NCBI RefSeq assembly: GCF_900103125.1
Contig: NZ_FNJV01000002.1
Location: 186,001 to 250,000, forward strand
Direction of reading: 5' to 3'
DNA length: 64,000 nucleotides
DNA from: Mucilaginibacter sp. OK268
GTDB lineage: Bacteria > Bacteroidota > Bacteroidia > Sphingobacteriales > Sphingobacteriaceae
In this document: one piece after another, positions 17,165 to 25,772 of the stretch
Layout of the letters: each line of letters starts with the position of its first letter
Position numbering within the stretch: position 1 is the stretch's first letter
Notes under the pieces: generated by a model
Seen by the model: the letters and a program-made list of their open reading frames with translations, nothing else
What the model was told of the DNA's origin: nothing
The model's database searches: none
Position numbers and translations under genes: made by a program

Positions 17165-17450
17165 GTGCAAAAAACTTTTTAAACCTTAAATTTTAACACT
17201 TTTCTGCTCAAAAACAGGATAAAAAGGGCCAAAAACCAATCGAAAAACCCTCATTTTAACACTTTTTAACAAATTTTAACGTGATTTTGATGAGTTTTAA
17301 AAACTTTAAAAAGTATTAAATTACTGTATATCAAATAACTACATACAAAACGGTCGATTTTTGGTCTTATTTTGTCTTTAACTAAACAGCCCGGTTATCC
17401 TTTTTGATCGGATAACTGGGCTGTGGTATATACAAATATAGCGATTTTTT
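17165..17450 (+). repeat. Third copy of repeat R1 (as at 5186-5460)
   Basis: Same order of blocks as the 5.2 kb copy: AAAACTTTTTAAACCTTAAA, several TTTTAACA runs, TAACTAAACAGCCCGG, hairpin arms 17387-17400 and 17410-17423, then TGGTATATACAAATAT. The hairpin sequence itself differs from the 5.4 kb copy but pairs just as well, so base changes have been compensated. Read on the minus strand it again shows TATATTTG just upstream of the hairpin. Confidence 0.85.
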
Positions 17451-17491
17451 GGAGGATAACAAAGCTTTTCTGCTGGGCATTTCTCTCCAAG

Positions 17492-17519
17492 CGTCATTGC
17501 GAGGAACGAAGCAATCTCT
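17492..17519. repeat. Dispersed GCGTCATTGCGAGGAACGAA-type repeat
   Basis: CGTCATTGCGAGGAACGAAG followed by CAATCTC. I know this sequence as a short repeat found in intergenic regions of many unrelated bacteria. One copy here, within the repeat island. Confidence 0.7.
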
Positions 17520-17559
17520 AAGCTTTACAGGGCGAATAATACATACCGCAGAACGCTCA

Positions 17560-17815
17560 ATTGCCGCTAAGGCTGTTACTTTTCCTTGATGAAAAGTAAC
17601 CAAAAATCAAGTCACCAGAAATGCTTCTTTGCCGCATAAGGCCTTTGCCCCGCAAACCGGACAGAACCAGGGCTGCAATTATTTTGCTCTACTTCGTTCG
17701 CTCATTATCCTGCGCTTCAGCAAAAACTTGCTATGCCCCGCAGCCGCACAGAGCCACCATCGTTCTGCCCGCTTTCGCCCGAAGCTTATCTGCTGACGGG
17801 GAAAAGAAATCAATA
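17560..17815 (-). repeat. Second copy of repeat R2 (reverse of 5600-5860)
   Basis: On the minus strand it reads GTCAGCAGATAAGCTTCGGG, CGAAAGCGGGCAGAAC, and further GGGGCAAAGGCCTTATGCGG and AAAGAAGCATTTCT, each with a clear counterpart between 5600 and 5830. R1 followed by reversed R2 reproduces the right half of the 5.2-6.2 kb element, so this copy is a one-ended version of that element. Confidence 0.8.
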
Positions 17816-17847
17816 ATCACTAAATCATTAATTCAATAATTAGTCCT

Positions 17848-17970
17848 CCGCGTTAGCGATAGCAGTGGGTACCGGCCCGTGCCTAATGCCTTGTGGCGTA
17901 TGAGCGGATAGCGCGGGCCGAAGGTAACGCCCTTATTTAGAATAGCACCTTCGCTGCGCTCAGGATGATA
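17848..17970. repeat. GC-rich dispersed repeats
   Basis: Two units: CGCGTTAGCGATAGCAGTGG through GCGGATAGCGCGGGCCGAAG (17848-17925), containing a GGCCCG/CGGGCC dyad, and CACCTTCGCTGCGCTCAGGA (from 17946). Both are of the short intergenic repeat type seen in several phyla. No protein-coding character. Confidence 0.65.
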
Positions 17971-18000
17971 TAATTTTGATTTACTCCTAAAATCTTCACT

Positions 18001-18101
18001 CTTTGCTCCAAAAAAAGTCCTTATTCTTTGCTCCCAAAATCCTTGTTCCAAGAAACATCCTTGCTCCTTGTTCCAAAAATTTTTGTTCCAGGAAAAAATC
18101 C
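18001..18101. repeat. Degenerate tandem of TTGYTCC/AAAATCC words
   Basis: The stretch repeats words such as TTGCTCC, TTGTTCC, CAAAAAT and TCCTTATT at irregular spacing, ending exactly at the stop of the DUF2130 gene. The same words (CTTACTCCTTGCTCCAAAAA) appear in the spacer between the two terminase genes at about 37832-37851. Confidence 0.65.
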
Positions 18102-19352
18102 TTATTCCAACAGCAACGCGTCCTCATCATCTGTTAAACTCAATTGTATAGAATCGCTGCCTGCTATACCTTCTACACTACCCTTGATGTGCGCGGCATT
18201 CAGCAATACTTTATCCAATTGTTTCTCGCGCGATTTCCACATCTTTTCCATCGCATCACGTTCCTTTTGTATGGATAGGCGCATGCTCATATAGCCCTCG
18301 CGGATGGCTTTCCATTGCTCAGAAAATTCGCTGCTGGTTAAATAATCATACAGCAAATGCATTTTATCGCCTTTATTGTCCTGCGAGCGGGCCTGGTTGG
18401 AGAGTTTGATCACCCCATCGCGCAGGATGTAGGAAACCGCTTTTACTTCGTCAAAACTACAGATCCAAACCCCATCCTTTTCGCCAAAGCAATCCATTCC
18501 CTTAGGGTAGCACTGCGTAACAATAACGGCCACATCTACGCCTACACTGCGCATATCTTTCTTTAACTTTTCGATCCAATCGGTGCCGAAAGTGGCTGTA
18601 CGCTTACTTTCATAAATGATCTTCCCGCACTCCTGTCCAAACTGGTTACGTACTGTTTGGATACAATCAGCTCCCCTAACACCCTTCCCTACCTCACTGA
18701 TCACATCAAACGGGAAATAATTGCGCAGTAATTCTTCCAATATCAGTTCCTGGGCCTCACCCTGTAATTGCATAGAGCCTTGCTCGGCTTTACGTTTCAT
18801 CTCTTCGGCCAGCTTTTTCTGATCGTCAAGCTGTTTTTCAAGCTCCTTTACTTTGAGCTGGTATTCGGTATCTTTTATACTATGGCGTTCATTTTCCTGC
18901 TTACGGATCTGTTCGCTCAATTCGTTACGCTGTTCCTGCAATTTGCGTTGCAGCGCCAGTTCCATTTCTTCTTCTTTTTGCTGCAGTTGTTTTTCGCGCT
19001 GCAAAAATTCCAATTCTTTCTGGCGCGATAGTTTTAGCTTTTCTTCGGTTTCCTGTGCCGATGTTTTAAGCATCGTCACCTCGTTCTCATAATCCTGGCT
19101 GATGGATTTACGCAGGTTTTGCTCCATAGCCAATTGCAATTGTTTTTTTTCGTCGGTAAGCCGTTGTTCAAAAGCCTCCTTTTGCTGGCGCTCTTTGGTT
19201 AAAAAATCCTCATCCTTTTTACGGTACTCCTCTTCTTTTTGGCGGGTATAATCCTGCATTTTAAGCCGAAGCTCCTTCTTATACTCCTCTGCCATCACTT
19301 CCTCTATCGGGAAACCAAAACCACAACTGGGGCACTTAACTTCTGTAGCCAT
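18102..19352 (-). CDS. DUF2130 protein with zinc finger and long coiled coil
   Basis: I start at the ATG at 19352 (MATEVKCPSCGFGFPIEEVM), giving 416 residues; a further 12 codons upstream look non-conserved. Order: N-terminal CPxCG half zinc finger, about 190 residues of charged coiled coil (heptad-rich Glu/Lys/Gln), then the DUF2130 globular domain with EELLRNYFPFDVISEVGKGV and GADCIQTVRNQFGQECGKII, a fold related to restriction-type nucleases (note YESKRT and AVIVT). The family is widespread and cytosolic with no proven role. The stop codon lies in the tandem-word repeat. Confidence 0.92.
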   Translation of the reverse strand: MATEVKCPSCGFGFPIEEVMAEEYKKELRLKMQDYTRQKEEEYRKKDEDFLTKERQQKEAFEQRLTDEKKQLQLAMEQNLRKSISQDYENEVTMLKTSAQETEEKLKLSRQKELEFLQREKQLQQKEEEMELALQRKLQEQRNELSEQIRKQENERHSIKDTEYQLKVKELEKQLDDQKKLAEEMKRKAEQGSMQLQGEAQELILEELLRNYFPFDVISEVGKGVRGADCIQTVRNQFGQECGKIIYESKRTATFGTDWIEKLKKDMRSVGVDVAVIVTQCYPKGMDCFGEKDGVWICSFDEVKAVSYILRDGVIKLSNQARSQDNKGDKMHLLYDYLTSSEFSEQWKAIREGYMSMRLSIQKERDAMEKMWKSREKQLDKVLLNAAHIKGSVEGIAGSDSIQLSLTDDEDALLLE

Positions 19353-19468
19353 ATGATAAATACTGCGAAAAATAGTTCTGCAGATCAAAGATAATGATTT
19401 TACTTAGGCATGAGATAACACAAAACAGCGAGGTTGCAGTTATCAATTATATTGTCGAAATTTAAACG

Positions 19469-19864
19469 ATGCAAATTTTACAAATAGGTAAGGCGATGTG
19501 GAGCTATGATCATGAAATTGCAGCATGCACATTAATTGACGCGGCTGGAGGGCTTTTTTCGCTTACTCCGCCCCCGCATCATCGCGAAGGCGAAATTATA
19601 TTAACCACCGGCACCCTGGTAATTGATGGTTATAACTATTTAAATATCCCTTTAAACCAACTGGAACAGGTTTACCTGGGGTTTGACGAAGTATACAAAC
19701 GTTCGCTCATCAAAAATAATGGTACGTTTTGGCAGCCTCTAAGGCTCCGTTACAAAGTTGCCGATGGGCACAATACGATATACCTTATGATCGACAACGG
19801 CTTTTTCGGCACTAAAAACCAGCTTTGGTTTGATACCCTGAAACAACTCTTGGCCGACGATTAA
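19469..19864 (+). CDS. Hypothetical beta-rich protein (131 aa)
   Basis: A soluble protein without signal peptide. Predicted strands alternate with short turns (GEIILTTGTLVIDGYNYLNI, QLEQVYLGFDEVYKRS) and a C-terminal helix TLKQLLAD, an arrangement reminiscent of small PH-like domains that bind phosphorylated ligands or peptides. No conserved catalytic residues stand out. Function not recognised. Confidence 0.65.
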   Translation: MQILQIGKAMWSYDHEIAACTLIDAAGGLFSLTPPPHHREGEIILTTGTLVIDGYNYLNIPLNQLEQVYLGFDEVYKRSLIKNNGTFWQPLRLRYKVADGHNTIYLMIDNGFFGTKNQLWFDTLKQLLADD

Positions 19865-19884
19865 AACAACAATCAGCAAAAACA

Positions 19885-19916
19885 AACGGCGTACCCATTT
19901 ATATGAGCACGCCGTT
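19885..19916. terminator. Hairpin between convergent genes
   Basis: AACGGCGT (19885-19892) pairs with ACGCCGTT (19909-19916) over a 16-base loop. It sits between the hypothetical gene (+) and the YceI gene (-). Weak T-tracts on both sides. Confidence 0.5.
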
Positions 19917-19940
19917 GCGTTAATTATATCTTGATTAAGA

Positions 19941-20516
19941 TTATTTTGCTTTAGCAAATTCGCCGTTAGCCTTAATAGTTACTTCGTCGCTTAACATAGC
20001 CGCACCAAATTTACTACCAAAATTAAAATCAGAACGTTTGATAACACCGGTTAACTGAAAACCTGCATCATCAGCTTTACTCATTGGGTTGGTAATAGTA
20101 CCACGGTACCATAAATCAAATGTAACAGGTTTGGTAACACCTGCTAAAGTAAGATTACCTTTCAGCGCGTAATGTTTATCAGATGTTTTGGTGATACCTG
20201 TGCTGGTGAAAGTAAGCGTTGGTTTATTGGCAACGTCAAAAAAATCGGCGCTTGAAAGGTGTTTGTCACGATTCTCATTATCGGTACTTACAGAAGCTGT
20301 TTGTACAACAAATGAAACTTTAGCATCGCTAAAATCAGGTTTTGCGGCAACTATGGTTGCATCAACGTTCTTAAAAGTACCGTCAACGTCGTTTACCAAT
20401 AAGTGAGTTACTGTAAACTTAACGTTTGAGTGGTTTTTGTCCGCAGTCCAGGTTGTTTGTGCCGATGCAGCCGTATACAAAAATGCTGAGGCTAACAGGA
20501 TAAAGATCTTTTTCAT
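19941..20516 (-). CDS. YceI-family periplasmic lipid-binding protein
   Basis: A 191-residue protein with a clear signal peptide (MKKIFILLASAFLYTAASAQ). The mature part is the YceI lipocalin-like barrel: WTADKNHSNVKFTVTHLLVN at the N-terminus is the family's hallmark 'D-x-x-H-S-x-V-x-F-x-V', followed by HLSSADFFDVANKPTLTF. Family members bind polyisoprenoid chains in the periplasm. It is a single-gene unit. Confidence 0.95.
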   Translation of the reverse strand: MKKIFILLASAFLYTAASAQTTWTADKNHSNVKFTVTHLLVNDVDGTFKNVDATIVAAKPDFSDAKVSFVVQTASVSTDNENRDKHLSSADFFDVANKPTLTFTSTGITKTSDKHYALKGNLTLAGVTKPVTFDLWYRGTITNPMSKADDAGFQLTGVIKRSDFNFGSKFGAAMLSDEVTIKANGEFAKAK

Positions 20517-20700
20517 TGTGTTAATTTTTTTTAAATTTCTTTTGTTTATGCACCAAAAGTATATATTTGGATTGATCTTTTATAAAATAAATGTTTAAAC
20601 ATCTTTTTATTGAAATTTAATGACAAATCTCTACTATTTTAGTGGACTTTATGTCGGTACATATCAATAACAAAGACACTTACCCCCGATTGAGATACCT

Positions 20701-20964
20701 CTATTGCTCGTCGGGTAAATGGTCATCAATAGCCATTCCAATCTGCTCAAGCGGTATAACTGCCGATAATGGCTCATGCTTGATATAAACCCAATTACCT
20801 GCATCTGTTTTCCCGATGGTATAATTAATGTTTTTATTATAAACATCAAATAACCTGGGGAACGTCGAATAAAGGCTCACCTGATAATCTATATTATCGA
20901 TGGTTATTATAAAAGATTCCACATTAATTGGAGTTAGGAGTTTTACTAAGTTAGCATTTTTCAA
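20701..20964 (-). CDS. Hypothetical protein (87 aa, TTG start)
   Basis: The frame has no ATG; translation would begin with TTG at 20964 or another alternative codon shortly downstream. The protein (FIITIDNIDYQVSLYSTFPR, GKTDAGNWVYIKHEPLSAVI, ending IPLEQIGMAIDDHLPDEQ) has sensible composition and resembles small Bacteroidetes hypothetical proteins. No function is recognised, and the missing ATG keeps confidence low. Confidence 0.45.
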   Translation of the reverse strand: MKNANLVKLLTPINVESFIITIDNIDYQVSLYSTFPRLFDVYNKNINYTIGKTDAGNWVYIKHEPLSAVIPLEQIGMAIDDHLPDEQ

Positions 20965-21133
20965 AGTTTTGGTAAAAACTATTCTATGTGGTTAATATAT
21001 AGATCAAAACATATCACTATGTGCATAAAACGACAATAAAAATTGCCCTTTATGAAAACTTTTTGCACACAACAGTGTTAAGTTTGCGATAATTAATTAA
21101 AAAACACAAAATTTGTAAACTTAAAAAGTTACT

Positions 21134-21598
21134 ATGAACATCAAGAATTATTATACAAAAGCAGTAATGCTGGTTATTGCATTAGGATTGATTACAGCCA
21201 TACAATCATGCACCAAGAAAAGCGAACTCCCTGATGCCTCAGAGGATGCAAACCTGGTAGGTGCATGGAAAAGAGTGATACATCGCGCCCCATTGGGTGA
21301 TAGCGTACAAACCGTTGCTTTTTATGAAGGTCAGCTTTCCACTTTACAAACTGATGTTTATGCCACTATTGCTGCTACCAGTCCAACCAGCACACTTTAT
21401 AGAGCCACGTATAATACCAACGGTACTGTACTTTATGTTAATTTGACCCAGAAGTTAAGTTCCACAGACCCTAATAGCAGCGGTACATCTATAAGCCAGG
21501 TCTTTTTCGACAAAGTACCGTACAAAATAAGTACTAACTTAGATACGCTCACAGTTACATCCGGAGGTACATTAAAGTATATAAAAGTTAATCAGTAA
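21134..21598 (+). CDS. Lipoprotein of unknown function (154 aa)
   Basis: The N-terminus is a lipoprotein signal with lipobox AIQSC (Cys26). The mature part begins with an acidic linker (KSELPDASEDAN) and LVGAWKRV, which is how small lipocalin-like lipoproteins of Bacteroidetes often begin, and continues with beta-strand-rich sequence ending TVTSGGTLKYIKV. Role unknown. A strong terminator follows at 21618. Confidence 0.8.
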   Translation: MNIKNYYTKAVMLVIALGLITAIQSCTKKSELPDASEDANLVGAWKRVIHRAPLGDSVQTVAFYEGQLSTLQTDVYATIAATSPTSTLYRATYNTNGTVLYVNLTQKLSSTDPNSSGTSISQVFFDKVPYKISTNLDTLTVTSGGTLKYIKVNQ

Positions 21599-21617
21599 AC
21601 TTCATTAAAGTTTTAAT

Positions 21618-21651
21618 AAAAAAAGCCGGACCATCAATGTCCGGCTTTTTT
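21618..21651. terminator. Bidirectional rho-independent terminator
   Basis: AAAAAAGCCGGAC and GTCCGGCTTTTTT pair over the loop CATCAAT. A-tract and T-tract on either side allow termination of both the lipoprotein gene (+) and the amidase gene (-). Confidence 0.92.
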
Positions 21652-21674
21652 GTTAAAACAATGACTAAATCTAA

Positions 21675-22493
21675 TTATCTTCCCTCCAAATTATTACGAT
21701 ATTGTTTCAGGGCCCTTAAAATTGACCGGGCTATTTCATTTTGACCTGCACTCGAATTAAGGTATTCCTCATCGGCAGTATTATTAATAAAACCGGTTTC
21801 AACTAATACCGCAGGCATACCACTTTGTGCTAATACCAATACCCCCTGCTCCTTCACCCCATGACTGTGCCGGCCATCTGTTTTTTTAAACTCATGATCA
21901 ACCAGATCGCCAAATTGGATACTCTGTTTACGATATTTTTGCTGAAAAGCATTCAATACAATTGTATTTACAACCGCATCGCTGCCATAACCGTTATACT
22001 TATCCTTATAATCCTTTTCAATATAAATAGAGGCATTTTCGCGCAGGGCCTCACGTTGCTCCTGGCTCCGGTGAAAACCATAAACCAGCAATAAAGAGCC
22101 TCGCTCTGTACTATGTTTTTGAGGCGATGAGTTACAATGTATAGATATAAACAGGTTGCCATGATTATCATTGGCAATATCCGCTCGTTTGTGCAACTCC
22201 ACAAAAACATCGGTACTTCTGGTCATAACTACCTTAACACCACCCATTTCATCATTAATAAGGTCTCGTATTTTCTTGGCAATACTAAGGGCTATATTTT
22301 TTTCTTTTGAATAAGAGCCATGCGCTCCCGGATCTTTACCTCCATGGCCGGCATCAACAATTACGGTTTTAAATTTAAAAGTGCTTCTGCCTGTACCTTC
22401 TTGTTGTGCAAAAGAGGGGCTGACGCTAAGTAAGCCAGGTATAAAAAAAAGAAGAAAAGCTATATAATTACTTTTTAGGCAAATGGCAGGCAT
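21675..22493 (-). CDS. N-acetylmuramoyl-L-alanine amidase (Amidase_3)
   Basis: The 272-residue exported protein (signal helix about residues 10-29) cleaves the amide bond between MurNAc and the peptide stem in peptidoglycan. Zinc ligands and catalytic Glu are visible: DAGHGGKDPGAHG (His50), EKNIAL (Glu64), FISIHCNS (His119) and VLVETGFINN (Glu232). There is no separate cell-wall-binding domain and no regulatory inhibitor helix that I can see between ligands, although the insert of about residues 125-190 could occlude the site as in AmiC. Confidence 0.94.
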   Translation of the reverse strand: MPAICLKSNYIAFLLFFIPGLLSVSPSFAQQEGTGRSTFKFKTVIVDAGHGGKDPGAHGSYSKEKNIALSIAKKIRDLINDEMGGVKVVMTRSTDVFVELHKRADIANDNHGNLFISIHCNSSPQKHSTERGSLLLVYGFHRSQEQREALRENASIYIEKDYKDKYNGYGSDAVVNTIVLNAFQQKYRKQSIQFGDLVDHEFKKTDGRHSHGVKEQGVLVLAQSGMPAVLVETGFINNTADEEYLNSSAGQNEIARSILRALKQYRNNLEGR

Positions 22494-22723
22494 GAAATAT
22501 ATTGGTATAGGTGGTAAAACATTTCTATCTAATTACATTTAGTAGGATATTGTTTTACGCGTATAGTTTAAAAGTATTTAATTAATATTGCAAAGGTAAT
22601 ATTACTTAACGTGTTAGCACAGTTTTTTATATTTTCGGCAATTATATATTTAAAGTAATTATACATTTATACCGCCTGCACCCTCAATTTATCTGTAGGC
22701 TATATCCTTGATTGTTAACCTTT

Positions 22724-23551
22724 ATGAAAATTCAAAAATCACTTTATCTATTAGTTGCCTGCTTATTATGGATACATTCCGAGTGTAGTGCTCAAGTAAA
22801 AACGCCTTATGGAGATAATGTAGCCGCGGGTAAATACTATAATATAAGGGGTATAAAGCTATATACCGAAGTTTATGGCACAGGTAAGCCACTGCTGTTG
22901 ATACATGGCAACGGAGGCAGTATGGGCAATTTTGCTAATACCATCCCCTACTTCGCGAAGAAATATAAAGTTATAGCTGTTGACAGCCGGGCACATGGTA
23001 AATCAAAAGATGATCGCGATTCTTTGAGTTTTGAAATGATGGCTGATGATTTTGCCGGTTTACTTGATGCTATGCATATCGATTCGGCATATGTTATTGG
23101 TTGGAGCGATGGCGGCATTAACGCGCTCGAGCTGGCTATGCGCCATCCGGATAAGGTGATCAAACTGGCATCAACAGGCGCCAATTTATGGCCAGATTCA
23201 ACAGGGCTTATACCCTCCTACTGGAAACAGGAACAAAAAGAGTATGAAGCCAAAAAGAATACGGTATTTAAAACAGCAAAAGAAAAAAACGACTGGAAGA
23301 TATTTCTGCTCGATTGGTTTCAGCCCAATATCAAGCTTTCGGCTTTAAAAGCTATCAAAAGCCCTTCATTGATTATCGGAGGCGATCATGACCTGATCCC
23401 AACACAGCATACCGTGCTTATTTCACAAAACATCCCTAATGCCTACTTATGGATAGTTCCAAACTCGGGGCACGGCACGCTGATTGAACACAGGGACGAA
23501 TTCAACAAAAAAGTTGACGAGTTTTTTACAAGCCCATTTAATAAACGATGA
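22724..23551 (+). CDS. Exported alpha/beta hydrolase
   Basis: I use the ATG at 22724 (the TTG four codons upstream adds little). The 275-residue protein has a signal peptide and a full alpha/beta-hydrolase fold: oxyanion region LLIHGNGGS, nucleophile elbow GWSDGG (Ser128), the acid in IIGGDHDLIP, and the His in NSGHGTLIEH. Sequence style is that of the haloperoxidase/lactonase-like esterases, but the substrate is open. Its periplasmic location is suggested by MKIQKSLYLLVACLLWIHSE followed by CSAQ. Confidence 0.92.
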   Translation: MKIQKSLYLLVACLLWIHSECSAQVKTPYGDNVAAGKYYNIRGIKLYTEVYGTGKPLLLIHGNGGSMGNFANTIPYFAKKYKVIAVDSRAHGKSKDDRDSLSFEMMADDFAGLLDAMHIDSAYVIGWSDGGINALELAMRHPDKVIKLASTGANLWPDSTGLIPSYWKQEQKEYEAKKNTVFKTAKEKNDWKIFLLDWFQPNIKLSALKAIKSPSLIIGGDHDLIPTQHTVLISQNIPNAYLWIVPNSGHGTLIEHRDEFNKKVDEFFTSPFNKR

Positions 23552-23567
23552 CTTTCTAATGCTATAA

Positions 23568-24314
23568 TTAAAACTTATAGGTAAGTGCCGCCAGCCCGGC
23601 TACTGAAGTATAAAATGTTCCACCACTGTTGTTTGATTTTTTTAATGGTGCATAAAAGTTATAAGTCGATTCTACACTTACACCGATGTGATCACTAAGT
23701 GCAAAGATCAACCCCAGGCGCGGGGCCATATAAAAATTCTTACGCTCAGGTGTAACTACAGAACCACCCTGATCACTATTGGGATCAAAAATCAGATATG
23801 AATAATCTGTATAATACCCTCCTATGTTAGCGCCGCCATAAAGCCTTGCTCCATCTGCCACATTAATGTTATAAACGATACTTGCATAACCTGAAAATAC
23901 CCTATAGCTAGAAAAAACGATAATTGGGGTTTGATCCTGGGAGCCGGTATTTTCACCGTCCCCAATATCGATAGTTATTTTCTCCGGGTTAAAAGCGTCT
24001 TTTGGTTGATAGTTGTGATAACCAACATTAAGGCTTATGGTTAGTTTATCTATAAATCGCGTAACCCCTAAATTAAACGCGGCCGCAGGCTTATAAATAT
24101 CCTTGAAATAATTCATCGGCGCATCAATACCTGCACCAAACGTGATACCATATCCAGATTCAAAATTACCGCCGCTTCCGCCACCACCTCCCCAGGTCAA
24201 CGCTTCGTGCGACCGGTGCTGGCCCATAGCCGTACCAAAAAAGCATATAAACATTAAAATTAAAACTGTTTTTAAACAGCAGGGGGCTTTAAACGAATAC
24301 GCGTTAAAGTGCAT
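23568..24314 (-). CDS. Outer-membrane beta-barrel protein, hypothetical
   Basis: Start chosen at 24314 (MHFNAYSFKAPCCLKTVLIL), giving a signal peptide ending GTAMG; an upstream Met at 24353 would bury it. The mature protein has alternating hydrophobic strands typical of 8-12 strand barrels (YGITFGAGIDAP, KLTISLNVGYHNY, YGGANIGGYYTDYSYLIF) and ends AGLAALTYKF with the C-terminal aromatic residue required for outer-membrane insertion. A Gly-run GGGGGSGG follows the signal. Function unknown. Confidence 0.82.
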   Translation of the reverse strand: MHFNAYSFKAPCCLKTVLILMFICFFGTAMGQHRSHEALTWGGGGGSGGNFESGYGITFGAGIDAPMNYFKDIYKPAAAFNLGVTRFIDKLTISLNVGYHNYQPKDAFNPEKITIDIGDGENTGSQDQTPIIVFSSYRVFSGYASIVYNINVADGARLYGGANIGGYYTDYSYLIFDPNSDQGGSVVTPERKNFYMAPRLGLIFALSDHIGVSVESTYNFYAPLKKSNNSGGTFYTSVAGLAALTYKF

Positions 24315-24545
24315 AAAACCAAAGGTGCAAGGGTTAAATTGATCAAGGTTCATTTACAGTAAAAATATGAAAAAACCTTAATTCATTACTACAAGTGAAA
24401 ATATTACATCATTTAACCGTGGCAACAAAAAATAAAGCCCGGCTTAAATTTGCTGGGCATAAGGGTATTAAATAGGATAAGTTTATAATTGGCTTTATTA
24501 TATATCTTAAACATAGCTAAGCCTCCTTTACGCAAACAACAGCGA

Positions 24546-24770
24546 TCAGGTACCTGCCGTTACCTGCATATTATTATTTCGTTCTTGCTTTTGGTGATAC
24601 CAAATACCTACGGTGCAAATGATAACTGTTAATAATAAAAAGCTCTCTACATACAAGTGTGTTATAGAGATTTGCCTCACCGGAAATATAAATAGTGATG
24701 AAAGATCGGGAATTAGTAATCCCAATAAAGGGAAGCTTGAGAATATTCTAAAAATCGCTATTTCTTCCAT
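24546..24770 (-). CDS. Small two-helix membrane protein, paralogue of 26590-26820
   Basis: Starts at ATG 24770 (MEEIAIFRIFSSFPLLGLLI), 74 residues, with two hydrophobic helices and a basic C-terminal tail (YHQKQERNN). It aligns along its length with the protein at 26590-26820: FRIF-FPL-GLL-PD and I-TH---E-----ICT are shared. The two genes face outward on either side of the TetR-VOC-YciI cluster. Function unknown. Confidence 0.6.
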   Translation of the reverse strand: MEEIAIFRIFSSFPLLGLLIPDLSSLFIFPVRQISITHLYVESFLLLTVIICTVGIWYHQKQERNNNMQVTAGT

Positions 24771-24779
24771 AACTAACAA

Positions 24780-25028
24780 TTTGATATCCCTAATTTACAC
24801 CTTTTGGGAATACAATGCAAGTTATTTTGCTTAAAAAGTAAAATAATATTTCAAGCAGGTTAATTTTAATAAATTATGTCGAAATATTTTCAATATTTAC
24901 GAATAAAACTTGCATAAATATTTTCATTTTGGCATTATTATTAAGCATAAACACTCTAAATATTCGTTATTTTGAATATAAATCGATTTATTTAAAATAT
25001 CATTAAAAATGATACGGCTTAATCAGTA
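24780..25028. other. Very AT-rich gene-free spacer
   Basis: About 250 bp of extremely AT-rich DNA with no coding frame; holds the upstream region of the minus-strand small membrane gene. No repeat or hairpin seen. Confidence 0.5.
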
Positions 25029-25310
25029 TCAAAAAGGCATGGCCCTTACTAATTCAAACAAATTATTACGTATAGCCGGGTCATTATCTATAATTTGCTC
25101 CAGCTCCGTATCTGACGATACATATACAATAATAAAATTACGGGCCTGATTCCAAAAGTTACCACTTAACAGCACTTTACCCATTTTTTTAAGGTTTTCG
25201 TAATAACTAATACGTTCATTAATACACGTATGCTGTGTATTTGTAATTTCTTTCTCTTCAAAAAACAGCATTACATGGTGGGGTTCTTTATAAGCTGATG
25301 CCTGTGTCAT
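25029..25310 (-). CDS. YciI-like protein (93 aa)
   Basis: A small ferredoxin-like protein: HVMLFFEEKEITNTQHT, RISYYENLKKMGKVLLSGNF, FIIVYVSSDTELEQIIDNDP and a final basic/hydrophobic strand match the YCII layout, in which the conserved 'DP' begins the last helix. The usual catalytic His/Asp pair of YciI is not obvious. It is downstream of the VOC gene on the same strand, probably in one transcription unit with it. Confidence 0.7.
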   Translation of the reverse strand: MTQASAYKEPHHVMLFFEEKEITNTQHTCINERISYYENLKKMGKVLLSGNFWNQARNFIIVYVSSDTELEQIIDNDPAIRNNLFELVRAMPF

Positions 25311-25353
25311 AAGATGAAATAATTTAAATTTTGATTTAACTTCCGATTAATTG

Positions 25354-25722
25354 TTACACCTGGCAGGTAATTTCTGTAAGCAAGTTTCCGGGCGCGTTAA
25401 AGTAAAAACCAAAACTGCCACGCAGGTTACCCGGAGGGTGTTCTGTAGCGTATCCTCCTTCAAGCAACCGATTATATATATCCGTAACCTGTTCACGGCT
25501 TTCAACAAAAAATCCGATATGGAATGCGTCGGGATATGTTGTGTTGCCATTCCGGTTAAAACTATCAGCCATCAATACCAGGGTAAAGCCATCTGAGCCT
25601 TGCAAAACAGCCAGCAGATTATCGCCTTTTATTTCTGCACATTTAAAATTAAAGTATTGTTCAAAAAAACTGATGCTGGCAGCTACATCGGTTACAGGGA
25701 GATTAATATGATTAAGTTTCAT
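25354..25722 (-). CDS. VOC-superfamily protein (glyoxalase-like)
   Basis: The 122-residue protein starts MKLNHINLPVTDVAASISFF, with the first metal-ligand His in place, and its second half (FHIGFFVESREQVTDIYNRL, ending FYFNAPGNLLTEI) provides the other His and the Glu. It sits between the TetR gene and the YciI-like gene; an operator-like site in front of it matches the TetR-upstream site, so it is probably the regulator's target and may detoxify the inducer. Confidence 0.88.
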   Translation of the reverse strand: MKLNHINLPVTDVAASISFFEQYFNFKCAEIKGDNLLAVLQGSDGFTLVLMADSFNRNGNTTYPDAFHIGFFVESREQVTDIYNRLLEGGYATEHPPGNLRGSFGFYFNAPGNLLTEITCQV

Positions 25723-25737
25723 CGTTTATTTTTTTAT

Positions 25738-25755
25738 AAGTGAATGTTCGTTTAT
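25738..25755. promoter_or_regulatory. TetR operator-like site before the VOC gene
   Basis: AAGTGAATGTTCGTTTATTT matches the site upstream of the TetR gene (AAGTGAACGTTCATTCATTT) at most positions, including the TGAAYGTTCR core. It lies 16-30 bp upstream of the VOC start. Confidence 0.65.
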
Positions 25756-25772
25756 TTAAATTGATAAATTTT

